Of a DNA stretch of 64,000 nt, positions 37,301 to 52,300 are shown one piece after another. The stretch lies in the NCBI GenBank assembly GCA_914767715.1, contig OU612072.1, forward strand, positions 24,118,001-24,182,000, written 5' to 3'. Position numbers and translations under genes: made by a program. The stretch is from Membranipora membranacea (taxonomy: Eukaryota; Bryozoa; Gymnolaemata; Cheilostomatida; Membraniporidae). A model generated the notes under the pieces. The model saw only the letters and a list, made by a program, of their open reading frames with translations, ran no database searches and was not told the origin of the DNA. Positions within the stretch are counted from its first letter, which is position 1; each line of letters begins with the position of its first letter.

Positions 37301-40300
37301 CCCCCTTTAAGGTAAACCTTATCGCCTTCCTTCTGGAAAAAGACCATTTCAGCTTCTGTCATTGACTAAGGCATCATATTGTTACCATTGATGTATTCAA
37401 ATACCTGTTTTGTATAGCAAAAAATATCATCAAAAATTACTTTGTAAAACTCAACTGGGAGTCTGTTAGGGCCTGGACTTTTGTTGGGCGCACTTTCAGA
37501 TACTATGTTTCACAATCCATCCTTCACATTCCTGCTCTCTTGACAGCTGACTTACAGTAATGGTCAAGTTTGAGATCACCCATTGGATTCCCTACTTACT
37601 TTTAGTATTTCATCTCTTTTTCTCCCCTGCTATTTTTCACACCAGTAATATTGTTCTTTGCTCTGCGCTGTCTGATCATATCAAAGAATGTGCTGAGCAC
37701 CTTTATCTTGTAGTTGCACATCTGGTCCTCACAGCTAATCCCTCAAACTTTTCTTCCTGCATCCCTTTCAAGCTATATTTAATCCTTCCTACATCGTGAC
37801 CTAGTTGATAAATCACAAGCAGATTCTTAAAATTTCCCAAAATAGGCCGAGAGTCATGAATAGTGTGACTCTTACTAGATTTGACGAATATGATCTGATT
37901 CACCTTTATATGCAAAGAACATTAGATAGTGCTAAAAAATTCTATTGCACTGTTTGGATGTCACACAGGACTAGAACAGTTTTGCAGGTTACCAAGGGAG
38001 ATAAATGCAAGTTCAGTATACTTACTATTCAGTCATGACTGCATCATTCCCATGCAGTTTAGAGACTAAATATGATTTAAGGTAAAAGGTACTGGTTATA
38101 CTCTTCAATATAATAATATTAAAACAAAAATTAGGACATTCAATGTCAATCAGTCAACAATATAAGTTTGAATGCAACTGTACAAGGTAGAAAGAACCTG
38201 AGCTATTTTCTCACACTGAAAACACAATTGAAAGTAACTAGAAATATTTAGGATTCTGGTCACATTCCAAGTAACTGTTTAATTAATGAACTTATTGAAA
38301 AAAAGCGGCACAATTTATTGACTGTATAGCATTGATAAAGATTTATGGATCGGTGGTAAAATACATAACATGGCTCTTCCGTGAGAAAACTCAGGCAAAC
38401 TGCTTGACAAAAGTCAAGGCTCAGCTATTTATGATTCTGAACCTGGTTGAGCAATCAAAGACGAGAAATTTGGTCGACCAACCATACATAAAGATCCATA
38501 CACCTGTTCAGGGTCAGATATGTTCATCTAATCCATATAATATATCATGTCTGTATAGTATTTAACTCACAACTGGCTGAGGCTTTGTCTGGCACTGCTC
38601 ACAGTGTGCTACTGAATATTAATTCAACAGGTTTTCTGCTGAATTAATTCAAACATATACAAAACAAAAATATATAAATAAGATATGTATGAATGAAAAA
38701 TTCATACACATCCAGCTGTCTACCTGCCCCATATCTATCCTAAAAAAACCTAGCTGTAGGCATAATAAATGCTCATAACTCATCACATAAAAATATTTCT
38801 ATTCCAGTATCTGCTTACTGCCAGCACTAGAGGAGTTAAAGTTATCAGATAATAAGAAACTACAGACATTACCTGATGATATAGGAAGGATAAAGTCACT
38901 AAAGAGGCTAATCGCTGACAGATGTGATCTGACTCAATTACCTGACAGGTGAGAATTCTCTTAATTGTTAGTCCTATGCTTATGATACATTAGTGACATC
39001 ATTTACTAAGAGCTAGCTATACAATATTATTAGAAACTACAGACATTACATCATTATAAAGATTGATATGAATTGATTGATATGATAATAACAAGTAAAT
39101 ATAATTTTTTTCCTCATTAGATTATTTGGAATAGAAATGTGCATGACATATTGCAACTATATCGGTCATGATAATTTAGCTGTAGGTATGATAAATGCAT
39201 ATAACTCATCACATAAAAATATTTCTATTCCAGTATCTACTTACTGACGGCACTAGAGGAGTTAAAGTTATCAGGTAATAAGAAACTACAGACATTACCT
39301 GATGATATAGGAAGGATAAAGTCACTAAAGAGGCTAATCGCTGACAGTTGTGATCTGACTCAATTACCTGACAGGTGAGAATTCTCTTAATTGTTAGTCC
39401 TATGCTTATGATACATTAGTGACATCACTTACTAAGAGCTAGCTATACAATATTATTAGAACCTACAGACATTACATCATTATAAAGATTGATATGAATT
39501 GATTGATATGATAATAACAAGTAAATATAATTTTTTTCCTCATTAGATTATTTGGAATAGAAATGTGCATGACATATTGCAACTATATCGGGCATGATAA
39601 TTTAGCTGTAGGTATGATAAATGCATATAACTCATAACATCAAAATATTTCTATTCCAGTATCTGCTTACTGACGGCACTGGAGGAGTTAAAGTTATCAG
39701 GTAATAATAAACTACAGACATTACCTGATGATATAGGAAGGATAAAGTCACTAAAGAGGCTAATCGCTGACAGTTGTGATCTGACTCAATTACCTGACAG
39801 GTGAGAATTCTCTTAATTGTTAGTCCTATGCTTATGATACATTAGTGACATCACTTACTAAGAGCTAGCTATACAATATTATTAGAACCTACAGACATTA
39901 CATCATTATAAAGATTGATATAGTTGACTGAGGAATTTAGATGAGGGATGTGTCCCGAGTCATTTCCATCCGAGCTGAGTATTTTCCTCATTATCAAAAG
40001 AATGATAGTTTTCTATGATGATGTTACTTAAACAATTATTATGCATGTAATAGCAGAACTGCTGGGTTTCTGCCAACAAGGTTGTTGAATTAGGCTTCTG
40101 AAGCCCATAAACATTACCAAGTTAAACTGTAGAATAGAATCAACCTGTGTATGATTGAAGAGATGCGTATATAAACTGCAACTTCAGTAAAAACCAGAGC
40201 AAGCCAAAAATACTGCTAGCACAGTGCTCACTAACAACCAACTGACTCATCTAGAGCTATATGTACACACAGTTATTCACTATACAGTAAAAAGCAACAT

Positions 40301-43300
40301 GTTCAAACATGCACACTTATGGTATAACAAAGGAAATTATTAAGCCTTATCAGATGCACACAAATCACATGAACTTTCTACAGCTTCTCAACATTGTCCG
40401 ATTTTGTCAGCAGAATTGGTATAAAACGTCAATGCCTGGTACTGTGAATAATCCGCTGATCAGGTGCAGTGTTGTAAACTGCCTCCCGCCCAAAAGCAAC
40501 CCCCGCACATTTAGCTTTGAGTCTTACATGCCCTTGCCAAATGCAGATTTCAAACAGCCACCAAAATTTTTGTTCTCATAAATTCTTTGACAACACTACT
40601 AAGACTGTAATAAAAAATTGCAATGGAAAGAAGGCTGCCGGCTATGACAAAAGTTCAATTAGCATCATCAAAGAAAACAAAAATGCGATATTACCAATAT
40701 TAACTTATCTTATAAATCTTATGATACAAAATTCAGATTTTCAAAATAGCCAAAAAGTTGCAAGAGTTAAACCCCTCTTTGAAAAGGGCTCTAAGCTTGA
40801 CACCAACAACTAGAGGCCTATATCAATTTCGACAGCAATTTCCGAAATTTGTGAGACTATATTAGCATTAAAACTTCAACTCCATTTCGAAACAAACAAA
40901 TTATTCTATGAGGATACATTCGGTTTTAGGGAAGGAAATATCACATGTTTGGCAATCTCGAAATTAATTGAAAAGTTTTAGAGTTTCAATAAAAATGAAA
41001 TCGAACAAGGTATAGTTTTTGAGCTTTTGATTCTATTAATCATGATATTTTATTTAAAATACTACCATATTATAATTTTACTTCTGGTGCCATAAATTCA
41101 ATGACTTTCTATCTAACTGACCGCTCGCAATTTGTGAAATTGCGTGATTGTTGTTCTTCCACAAGAAAAGTGAATATTGGTGTACCTCATGGATCGGTAC
41201 TGGGACCATTTCTGTTCTTAATTTTCATTAACGACCTAATCAACTCTGCGCCTCAATTTGAATCTTATTTGCGGATGACACAAACATTCATAGCTCTGAT
41301 TCAAACATTTTAAAATAAAATTTAATCAACATTGAACAGTAGTGCTTGGCAAACCGATTATTTCTTAATACCAAAAAGACTTTTCAGGTCCTTTTTAAAG
41401 CACCTAACAAAAATGTAGACGATCCTGAAGTTTTTAATGTTATTATGGGAAACAACATAATAGAATCAATCTCCTCCACTAAGTTTTTAGGATCAGAAAT
41501 TGATAGCAATACTACTTTTAAAAACCATATATCACAGATTTGCGAAAAGTTTAACTACCTCTTTAATTATTGCGACAGTTTTTAGATGTGCCAACAATGA
41601 TCAATTTATATTATACCTTCTTCTATCCACACCTTATTTATTGCATTGAGTTTCGGGCAATGCAGCCCAATATGAATTGAAACAAATTTTTTATTTTTGC
41701 AGAAAGCTGCACTGCGTTTGATTTTGAAAATACCACCTGAAACATGTGTCATCAAATTTTAAAAAGCTCAAAATCATGCCACTTTCGATGTCATTTGAAT
41801 ATCGTTATTTTATTTTCTTTGTAAAACATGTAAATGAAAACAAATTATACCCTAAATTCAACAGCAGCGAAAAAACAAGATCAAATTTGAAATTTCAACC
41901 TCAGAGAGCCAACAACTGCAGAGGGGAGCGGTCACAGTTGACAAATGGAGTCAACCTGTTCAACAGTTACCTAATGGTGGAGGAGGAGGAGAGCGAGCCG
42001 TTGGGTCTGCGGGGTCGGCTGGCGGAGGCTTTGTGGGGAGGGGGGATGGTGTGTAGGGGGCATTTGGTAGATGGGGCTTCCCGGTCAAGGGTCGGATCGG
42101 GATGGTCTCAGCTTTGTGCAATTGGGAGGTCGCCACTCTAGTCTCGACCTGTCTGACGTAGACTATCACACGGCTGCTTTTTTTTTTATCTCTGTTTTAA
42201 TTCAGAAACCTAATACCAAAATGAAGCTGTCCTGAAGACCCTTTACAATAGCGATAGGCCTATTATTAACCGTCCCCTCTACCGTGAACTGTTCGACCCT
42301 TATTGTAAACTGTCCACCCTACTGTAAATTATCCTCCGTATTACTGAATGTACCATCTCAAGGGCCTATCTATTTATGATTATTCTTAAAGGGGCCTTTC
42401 ATTAAGCTGGTGCATACCATGATATTCTGGCTGCCACTGTGACGAGCTTGACTGTATCAGCTGATTGCGGTGGTAACTCATCCACATTGTGATTGAGTGT
42501 TAAAAGCCTCTCTGACGTAGAATACATGTTAGGTCTATTTTTCGTGCACACCAGTTGTGTTTCGAAGCTCTTATGATTGGAAGATGTCTAGTTTGTGAAG
42601 AAAGGTGCACTAAGCAAACCGAAAATAGGTTTGTGCTTAGCACAGCGCAGAACGCGTTCTTTGCTGTTCTATAGTGCTGTTGTGCGTTCGTTAAAGTGCC
42701 TTGCCAACAGCTACGACACGTGAAAACAACCACCCTATTCAATTATCTTACGTTCTACATCGATGAAGCGTTGGTGATACCGTGCATAGATATTCTCAAT
42801 TGAGAATCATACAATAATTATTAATTGTTATCAGTCTATTTCCCGCAGAACTGGGATGAGACTCCTCTTTCTGTTTTATATGCCCTGCCTATATAACACT
42901 TTTAAGTCTGCTACCAGACATCACAGGATGTGTTGTCGTATTTCATTGTCTATTATGACAATGCACAATGCAGCTGCTATTTCCTTTTTGATGCCAACCA
43001 TGCTAAATGCTAAATGCCTCTGTAAGTGCTCCCAATAAATATCCACAAACATCACCAGCAGACAAAAATAATACTTTAAAATTTAACATGGTTTAAAACC
43101 TGAGGGTTGAGGCTGCTTGGGGTGGTCCAAGCGCTCTTTCTGTAATATCAGAGCGTAATATGCTCTGTGGTTATTAATGATCACCTCAAAGGCATTGCTA
43201 AATTCTCAAAGTAGTGCTTCTCTATGTCAAGAAGGGAATTCAAATAAGAAGGTGTTGAATAAGACAGATCATGTTTTAGGATCACATACACATCACAGCC

Positions 43301-46300
43301 ATGAGGAGGACAATAAAAATAGTAATTTTAGACATTTAGGATTTCATTCAGTAGCAACGTTTTGAGATTCCGTTTGGCTCAGGTCCAGCATAGATTATAA
43401 GGAATTCTACTCTACATACGTGGGTTCATGTTTGTAGAGAGTATTGCTGCAGACTCTGAAAACTGTACGACTTATTTATACCCATTTTCAAGGTTCTCCC
43501 AAATTATCAATGACATCAACAAAAGCAACTCAGTTAATTAAAGTCAATTTGGGAAAATCCTAGGCTAAGATGTTGTCTTCTCCTTTTGTTGAAATTTGGT
43601 GGGTCATTTACAAAATAGAGTTATCACCTATTGTATTTTGTTTATCTTGAGAAAATGGCCATAACATGGCAGCATGGCTCAAGCTTATCCTAAAAATCCT
43701 CACTATAATAGCATGGCAATATGTTCAAGCTATGCCGTATGACTGCAGCTTTCAAGACTAGAATCGTTTGCAATGTAAAGAGCAATTTTACATCAGTTTC
43801 CACTTACATGGCTTGATTTTCGTTGGGGAAACATTGTGTTGAGCATGCATTGCAGATTAATCTATATGAAGCTATCTATCTGTGTAAAACTATTTGGTTG
43901 GTGGCTAGACTGATTCACAGAGTAAAGCAATACAGAGTAAATTTTACAACAATAATCAAGTCAAAGAGTTTTTTACACGTTGTTCAAGGTACCTTCAAGC
44001 TTTGTGTCAAGGGGAGGATCATGTGAAGCTTGATGCCAAAAACTGATTTCATCCATTTGTCACAAATATAGGGTTCTGGAGCATGAACTGAATTCAAAGT
44101 GTTTGATTGCAGTAAAGAATAGAATATGCAGGCCGCCCGTAAAAACATTTCCTTCTGTACAGCCTTATTCTGAGATTAGATTTGATGTTTTATGCTTAAG
44201 TTACACCTTTCACTATTCTAGCTAAATTCGTAAGGCGGGTAGCTACGTAAGCAGCATTGTGACTGTTTTAATAATAGGAATAACTATTATAATCTTGGAA
44301 TGCTGCTGCAACATGTTCCCTTGCAATCAAAGAACCTTAAATTTATGGTATCTTAGGTACTTGGGCTTGGGAAACTGGTCGGGAAATATACTTAGTCTGA
44401 GCAGGAATTATAAAATATCTAGCGCTGCATATATCAATCAAATTCTATCGAGGTAAAAGTGCTGATCTGACTGGATAAAAATGCAATACAACAAGACAAA
44501 AAAGAGATTATCAAGTCATATTAATATTCTGGAAATTTTTGGAATATGTATGTAGAATAGTGAAGATTAACAATTTTGAGTTATACAGTCATTCTGATAG
44601 AATTTGATGTGTGGCTGCCAATTTGTCCCAACAGTCTACACTGAAAACTTAGTGACCAACAGAAATATTCTTTTGTTTAAGTTCAGTATAGCAGCTCTAT
44701 TGCCATTTGTAAATTGCTCCACTCCTTTGATAAAAGGCAATTGAGATTTGTTTGCAACTGTACACAATCGCATAGAAACTACAAAAATATAGGCTCTTTG
44801 CATTGCATTGCGCAATGATGCCACAGCACTGGTGGATGAAATAAACACCGTAATGAAAAAGTAAATCGCATTTTAAAATGTGTTAACAAATTATTTCAAA
44901 CATGCCCTCAGACGAACTTTTAGATAATGTGATTAACTGATGCTAGAAAAAAAAACCAGATCTTTGTGACTTACCATGTCTAAATGTAACTCTGCCCAAA
45001 CAGAAAAACATGAACTTGGAGATTTTTTGTCAGATTTAAAGTTTTTTGCAGAAAAAAATAAATGAATAGTTAATTGACTGACTAACAATCCAGTTGATCA
45101 AATGTGGTTATTCTGTATCAAAAACTGTAAAACTTAAAAAATAATGATTTGTTATGATAATTTGAGTAAAATATGCCAACTGATTGATTATTTATAATTA
45201 TAATTGAATTGTGTTTTTCTTTGGTTCCATTCATTCTTCAATATAATGTTTTTGCAAGACAAAAATATAAAAAACTTAAAATCTAAGTATTGCAATTTAT
45301 GTAATAATCCTTCACCAATGTAATTCAACATTAAAACTGAATTTAGTTGGTAAGGATAATAGATGTAATTCCTACACTGTTTGATATTATTTAAAAAAAA
45401 CAAAATTTGGTTGAAACATCCATCAGTACCATCAAATGTAATTTAGGTATTAGTAGCTTTGTAAGTTTTCGATTGGAGGAGCCTTGATAAATGATCAAAT
45501 CCATTGCTATTAAGCGAGAGGTCTGGGGTTCGATTCCCGCTCATGTCTTAAGGGATTGACCCTGGCTTCTCCCCACCAACAAACCAAAAAACTCAAATCA
45601 ACTTCAACAAACAACTCTAACAAATCAAATGCTGGAACTCAGACCTCACTAGCACCAGTCAAATAATCACCTACATCTCAAAATCTTGTTAGATAGTCAA
45701 CAGCTTCAGTTACTAATCCTCTCATAACAGACCTCACTAACTCTTAGTAGTCCTCTCTTTTAGACAGTCTGTGTTATCTGAGATGTGAAATGTTCCCGGA
45801 GCAGGCTTCAGTTGTCACAAATGTGAATTTATTCCCTGTTATTAATCAACACTTTAGAGGGTATCCAACTATCTCTTATTCTCAGAATTGTACAAACCAA
45901 CTCTACAAGCACTGCTTAGGATAATCCATCAACCTGTTTTGCCCACACTCACAAAACAACCGACCAAAACTAAAAACATGAAAGCACAAAGAAAAGGTCA
46001 CAAAACATGATATCAGAATATAAATGCCTACATTATTCACAAATGTTTATGCTACCTGATAACTCATATCAATGGGGGAAGATTTTTGTGTAACACAAAA
46101 ACTTACTAAGCAAGATTATCTGCCCCTGATTATAATCATGAAGTCATAATTTCAAAGATAAAATGGCTTCGTAGGTTCACTGTTGTATTAGTAAAATATG
46201 TTTAGATTAAATGTTTCAATTATTCTAGACACTCGTCTCATTACAGTCCTCTGCACACACGTACACATGTACACAGGTACTCGGGTTTGTAATCCAGGAG

Positions 46301-49300
46301 AGTGTAACTTCTGCATATTTGATTCAATTTATATTATATCAAGTACTAGACATTCGTCTCATTACGGTCCTCTGTACACATGTACACATGTACACAGGTA
46401 CTCGGGCTTGTACCCAGGAGAGTGCAATTTCTGCATGTTTAATTGAATTAATATCATTATATTCAGTACTAGACACTCGTCTCATAACAGTCCTCTGCAC
46501 ACACGTACACATGTACACAGGTTCTTATCTAGGAGAGTGCAACTCCTACATGTTTAATTGAGTTAATATAATTATATTCAGTACTAGACATTCGTCTCAT
46601 TACCGTCCTCTGCACACACGTACACATGTACACAGGTACTCGGGTTTGTATCCAGGAAAGTGCAACTCCTGCATGTTTAATTGAATTAATATCATATATT
46701 CAGCACTAAACACTCATTTCATTACGGTCCTCTATTTACACGAAGAGTTTTGACAAAAACCTTTCTCATTATTCTATTCCCAGAAAATCTACCAAAATCA
46801 CATATTTTCTTGAACGTTAATTCTCTACTTCTCTGTAAGTTGTTATCTAAAGCTCATATTCCTACCTCCCAGGACTCCCATGTGATCAATCCAAAGTATC
46901 ATGCACGGAAGGGATGGGATATGATATGATACCCCTCAAATTGTAGGTACCCGGCCATAATGCCATGGTCAAAATACCATTGGGACAAAATGCCAGTGAC
47001 ATAATGCCATTGCCATAATGCCATGGCCATGATGCCATAGGTGATAACACCACTGAACACTATACCAATGCCAAACTACCAGTTGTACAAAACGCCAGTT
47101 GTGTCAAAATACCAGTGGACATAAAGCCAGATTGGACATAATACCATTTGGGACAACATACCATATCCCAAAATACCATTGCCATAATGCCAATATATGT
47201 AACCAAAGGAGATCAAGCCACGCTGTATTTTTTGTAAGTCATATTACAGCTCCGAGTTGCGCAGTCAGGGTAGGAGGTGGTTCATCTAGTTAGAAGTTTC
47301 TACGTTTGAATGTTTTTCTCTGGGGTTTGTTAGGCCCCATCGTACTGAAGGCTAGTGTGTGCTGCAGAAATTGTAGCAAATATTGCCCATCAACTCTGTG
47401 GGTTATGGCAAATTGATTGACTCTCTATATTTGACCAACTTCATGTCTTGGCTTGAAGGGTTTTGACTGGTCTTGTCTGATGCTATTACTGGCGTCATGA
47501 AGGCTAGCATGATTGAACAGAGTGTAGAAAAATTCTGATCATGAGTTCATGAGTATGCTGCTTAGCATGAAATACAATCTTTTACAGCGTCAAGACACTG
47601 AAAAATTGACAAATTTGACTTAACCTACACAAACATCTGAGGCAAGGCCATTTCTAAAACAGTCATAATGATTATCTTTGTATTTGGATACTTTTTTATA
47701 TCTTGTTCGTAGCTTTCAACCTGATACCGAGACGTTTGGCAACATAATACAATGCCTAGTTTTTATTTTTGCTCGCAACAAGTATAAACTTTTCTAATAT
47801 GTTTTATCCCTTAGTGCCCATCGTGTCCGCCATGCACCACCTGACCAGAGATGCCCCACCAACCCTACTGTGAGTTTGCACACTGGCCCTGCCCAAACTA
47901 CCAAAATTAACAAGGACCTCTCTCCTTGCTTGTTATTGGTTTTAATAACTATTTTATATTGAGTATTTGAATTGAGTATGAGTTTAATAAAATTTTCAAA
48001 ATTCTATATTCAAAGCGCAATTGTAATGGCATGAGAAGAGCATTTTTTTTGTAGAGTCGTATCTGGCTATCACTTGCGTCACCCCAGAACTCTAATTCTA
48101 ATGCTGAACCGAGTGCTTGTATCATCATCAGGGTTAAATTGAATTTCTTTTTCAGGCTTCTAAAATGTTCATGGAAAGTTATGTTGTTCCTTTTTCTTCT
48201 TAAATAGTTCCTGAACATGAGCTATTAATCTTCTGGTTAAAATATTTGTTTGGGGTTTCAAAAAGGTTTTCTCATAGTTTATCACCAGAAAGTTGGTGAT
48301 ACACCATTCCGATTCTTCCGATAGGTTGATCGCCGTCAGAGTAGTTGTCTCCTTTCAAGGGCGATTTGCTGTGAAGTGATAACAGAGTGAGACTTGATTA
48401 TCTGGATGTAAATAACAGTATAACAGTCATCGGATATGTAACAGTAAGGTGTTTTGTATAGCTTCACAGCCACGACTTGCAAGGGATCAATTCAAGGAGG
48501 GTTTTGGCGTCACATTCACAATCGCAGGGTTTTCAGCAGTGGGTTGTTAACAATTAAGGGGAGGATAAGGAGAAATTGACAGACAACTTTTGTTAGTAAT
48601 CTGGGACAACACTGTAGGGGTTTCCAGTGGATTATCAGACACCAGGCCACACCACACTCGAGACCAGATCAGGGTAACAAGTCCTTGCCCATACACTAAA
48701 ATCAACCACAACAAGGCGCCGGGAGCCAAGCACGGGGAAGGGAGCTGGGTACCCTCGAGAACACGGTGACAAATTCACAATCAAAACAGCACTGAGTACT
48801 TGTTTCATGAGTTGGTAAATATTGTTGGAGTTGAGTAAGACGAGAGCAACAAATTACAAACAGAGTAGGATGGCTGATATACAATGAAGTAGGACAGTCC
48901 AGTATGTCGATGAGAGTAGTCAGTGGTGTGAGTCATAAGTCAGTAAACAATATCATGAGTCATCAGTAGTACAATAATGATCAATAAATAAATGAGCAAC
49001 AAGGGATATAGTAATGCAAACAACGAACAACATATACAGTTATCATAAATCAGTTCGATAGATAGCTGGGTTGAGATATCGGTAGACTCGCTGGTTGAAA
49101 GCATATTTTTTCACATTGGTGTTGGTTGTACCAACAACACAACCTGTCCAGGTGTTGTGATCATGCATATGGCTTGTGGAGACTTTGCTTTCATCAACAG
49201 CTGCTGAACCTGCAATGATTTGGAAATACAATTTTAGATCGGAATTTTGTCGTCTTTCAGCTAGTCTGCCAATCGAACTGAGACATGAGATCACTGATAT

Positions 49301-52300
49301 GATCCGACTTTTTTTTGTGATAAGCCCATCTGAAAGCCTTCCAATTAATCGCTTCATTAGTGTCGATGTGTTTCACCAAGTGAGGCGACCAGCTTTGAGA
49401 CGCGTATTCCAGTATAGGCCTACAAATAGATCTGGATTTTGTATGAGCTTTTTTCAAATTTCTCATCAACATATGAAGTGTTTGAGTGACTTTTTCACAT
49501 ATCTCCCTGATGTGTTTGTCGAAGGATAATTGGTCATCTATATGTACACCAAGATATTTGATACTGGGTACTTGGGTACTGGGATACTTGAGTCAGCTTG
49601 GAGTTGTTGAGCATGTAACTAGCCTGGGTTGAGTTATGTTTTTGACGCTGTACTCTCATGTGCTCACACTTATCCACATTGAACTTCATCTGCCAGGTGT
49701 TAGCCCACTCAATTAGTCGATCAAGATCGCTCTGCATATGATCCACATCCACCTTTGATTGTATGATTGTACTCGCTGAAAAGCTAAAGAGTCATCTGCA
49801 AATAATCTAAGGTTTCAAAAATGGACACAAGATGGCATGTCATTGATATATAATAAAAACAGGAGGGGCCCAAGAACACTGCCCTGGGGCACACCAGAGG
49901 TAACATGATGCAAAGAAGATTGGACACCATTAACTGTCACTGTGAGTAGTTGGTTGGATAACCATTCAGATATCCAGTTGCAGGTAGATCTATGGATTCC
50001 TATGGCTTTCATCTTGAGGAGAAGTTTTGGATGTGAGACGACATCAAAAGCCTTTGAGAAGTCAAGGACTGCTAGATCAACCGGGATGTTCTGATCATAG
50101 GCTTCCACTAGGTCTGTTACGGTTGTAAGAAGCTGGGTGTCGCAGCCATGTTGCTTTCTAAATCCATGCTGGCATTCTACAAGCAGATTGTTATTATCTA
50201 GGAAATTGTTTATGTCATGACATAGAATATGTTCTAGTATTTTAGATGTAATGCAGGTCATAGAGATTGGTCGGTAATTCAGCGGATTACTGCGGGAGCC
50301 TTTCTTGTGGATTGGAATGACATTTGCAAGCTTCCAATCATCAGGAGCAGCGCCTGTAACAAGAGAATATTGGTAGATTAATGACAATGGTTTGTAGATA
50401 AAATTCGCCAGAAACTTCAGCAAGGCAGAGGAGAGTCCGTCAGGTCCCGCACCTTTAGTGATTGGAGTTGCTTCAGCACTCCAATCGGCTCAATCTTAAT
50501 ACATGAAGACTGTTGAGCAGTACAAGGGTTTGTGGGAGGCTGTCTACCATCATCGTCAGTAAAGATAGAGCTGAAAGCAGATGCAAAACAATCAGCGATA
50601 TCAACAGCTGAATCGGACAGGCAACCATCTATCTTCTTGATTGTATTGCTGTTTACACGCCTGTTAGAAATGAACTTGAATAGGGGTTTACTGTCTCCAT
50701 TCTCGAGCTTGCTACAAATATGGTTGTTTATAAATGCATTGTAATCATGGTTTATGAGTTTATCACAGAGTTTAGATTGTTTAGACGCTTTTTCCCTGTT
50801 CTCGGCAGTATTGTGTAGCTTGCTTGTTTTATGCCATTGCTTCCTCCGATCTACTTCCCTCTCTGTTGACTTGGACATCCAAGGGCTCGGGGTGGGCTTT
50901 CTCCTTTTGCTTGGGATGTTTTTAGAAGCGGATTTGAGAATACTGGATTTGAAGGTTTCCCAAACTGTGTTTACAGGGGCCCCAACTTTCACTTGCTGGC
51001 TAATTTCAGTTTCGATGTCATAGTAGTCAATCATTATCTCAGGGATTTTGGCCTTTTTGAAATTCCAAAATGGTGTAGTATTGTTGTTATTGATTTAGTG
51101 GGATATGGGATGCTCAGAGAATAGGTCAAACAAAAGCACATGGTGATCAGAACAACTGGGCTCACTTATAGGGATGGAGAGGTCCAAGTTAGAGAGTACA
51201 AGGTCGAGGGTGTTTCCTTGTGTGTGTGTCGGAAAATCAACAAACTGTTCGAGGTCACTGGCTTCTACAAAATTCAGAAATGATTCATGCATATTTGGGT
51301 TCAGGCGTCTTTTGAGTTGACCTTTTGACCAATCAATGTCTGGTAGGTTGAAGTCACCTACATTCAGTTGATTACATGAGGTTTGGTTACGATGCCAGGT
51401 AAGGAAATCATCTATTGAATTGATAGCTGGTCCGATAGTACACTGTACAAGAGAAAGAAAACCCACCAATACTAAGGTCAAGTGACAGGATTTCATCTCT
51501 TTCTTCTGGTGTGATCTTATTAACTAGTATATTTGATGTTTCACAAACACCAATCAATACTTCTCCACCACGACCAGAAGTGTTAACACGATCTAGCCTG
51601 TAAAGGGTATAATTATCACAAATTTCTTCATCAAAAATGCTACCAATTAGTTTAGTTTCTGCTAGGGCAAATAGGTCAGGTTTGTGATTGGCAAGAATCA
51701 ACTCCAGTTGATGCCTTTTCCCACTTATACTGTTGCAATCCCAGACCAATATACTGACAGGATGCTTAGTATCCATCGTGCATGTTAAAGTTAGACCTGT
51801 AAGAGAGAGTATGAAACTAGTTTAGTGTTCCCTAGACAAGGACTGGTCTGTGTTGACAGTAGAGTCAATAGCCTTGCCACTTTCATCTACAACAATCCAT
51901 GCTTCAGTGCCTTTCTCTGAACACTGGAGCTGGCCACTGCGTAACCTGTATTTGTTGTCTTTGAACATATCTGAGAGGTTGTTTTGTATACAACAAAGTT
52001 TGTACTCCTTCTCTTGCTCTTCTTTTGTTAGATCGGGGGTTGCAAACATCCGGTCTCTGTCACTCTACCTGTTAAAATACCTTAGAAAGTCTATCTTCAT
52101 TATCTCTGTATGAAATTGGATTTTCACCGGCCGTGGTTTGTTCTGTGGTCTGTTCAATTTTTGTACACCTAGCCTGGAAACCCTAGTAATAGAGTTTGGT
52201 AGGAAACCTAAACCATGCATAATGTCATAGGCCTCTTTATGGGTGTTGACCTCTTCAGCAAGACCATGCAAGATAGCAAATTGATAACGCTCAAGTTTCT

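Larger units (their letters stand above)
38761..39800 (+). repeat. 426-bp tandem triplication of an LRR exon plus intron
   Basis: Three LRR exons start at 38,808, 39,234 and 39,660, an exact 426-bp period, and both exons and introns are nearly identical between units. The last unit keeps the downstream sequence that also follows the 23,725 exon. This is a recent expansion by unequal exchange or replication slippage. Confidence 0.97.

Noticed and set aside
46198-46561. Two overlapping ORFs of 80-82 codons
   Set aside because: They are produced by the 120-bp tandem repeat.
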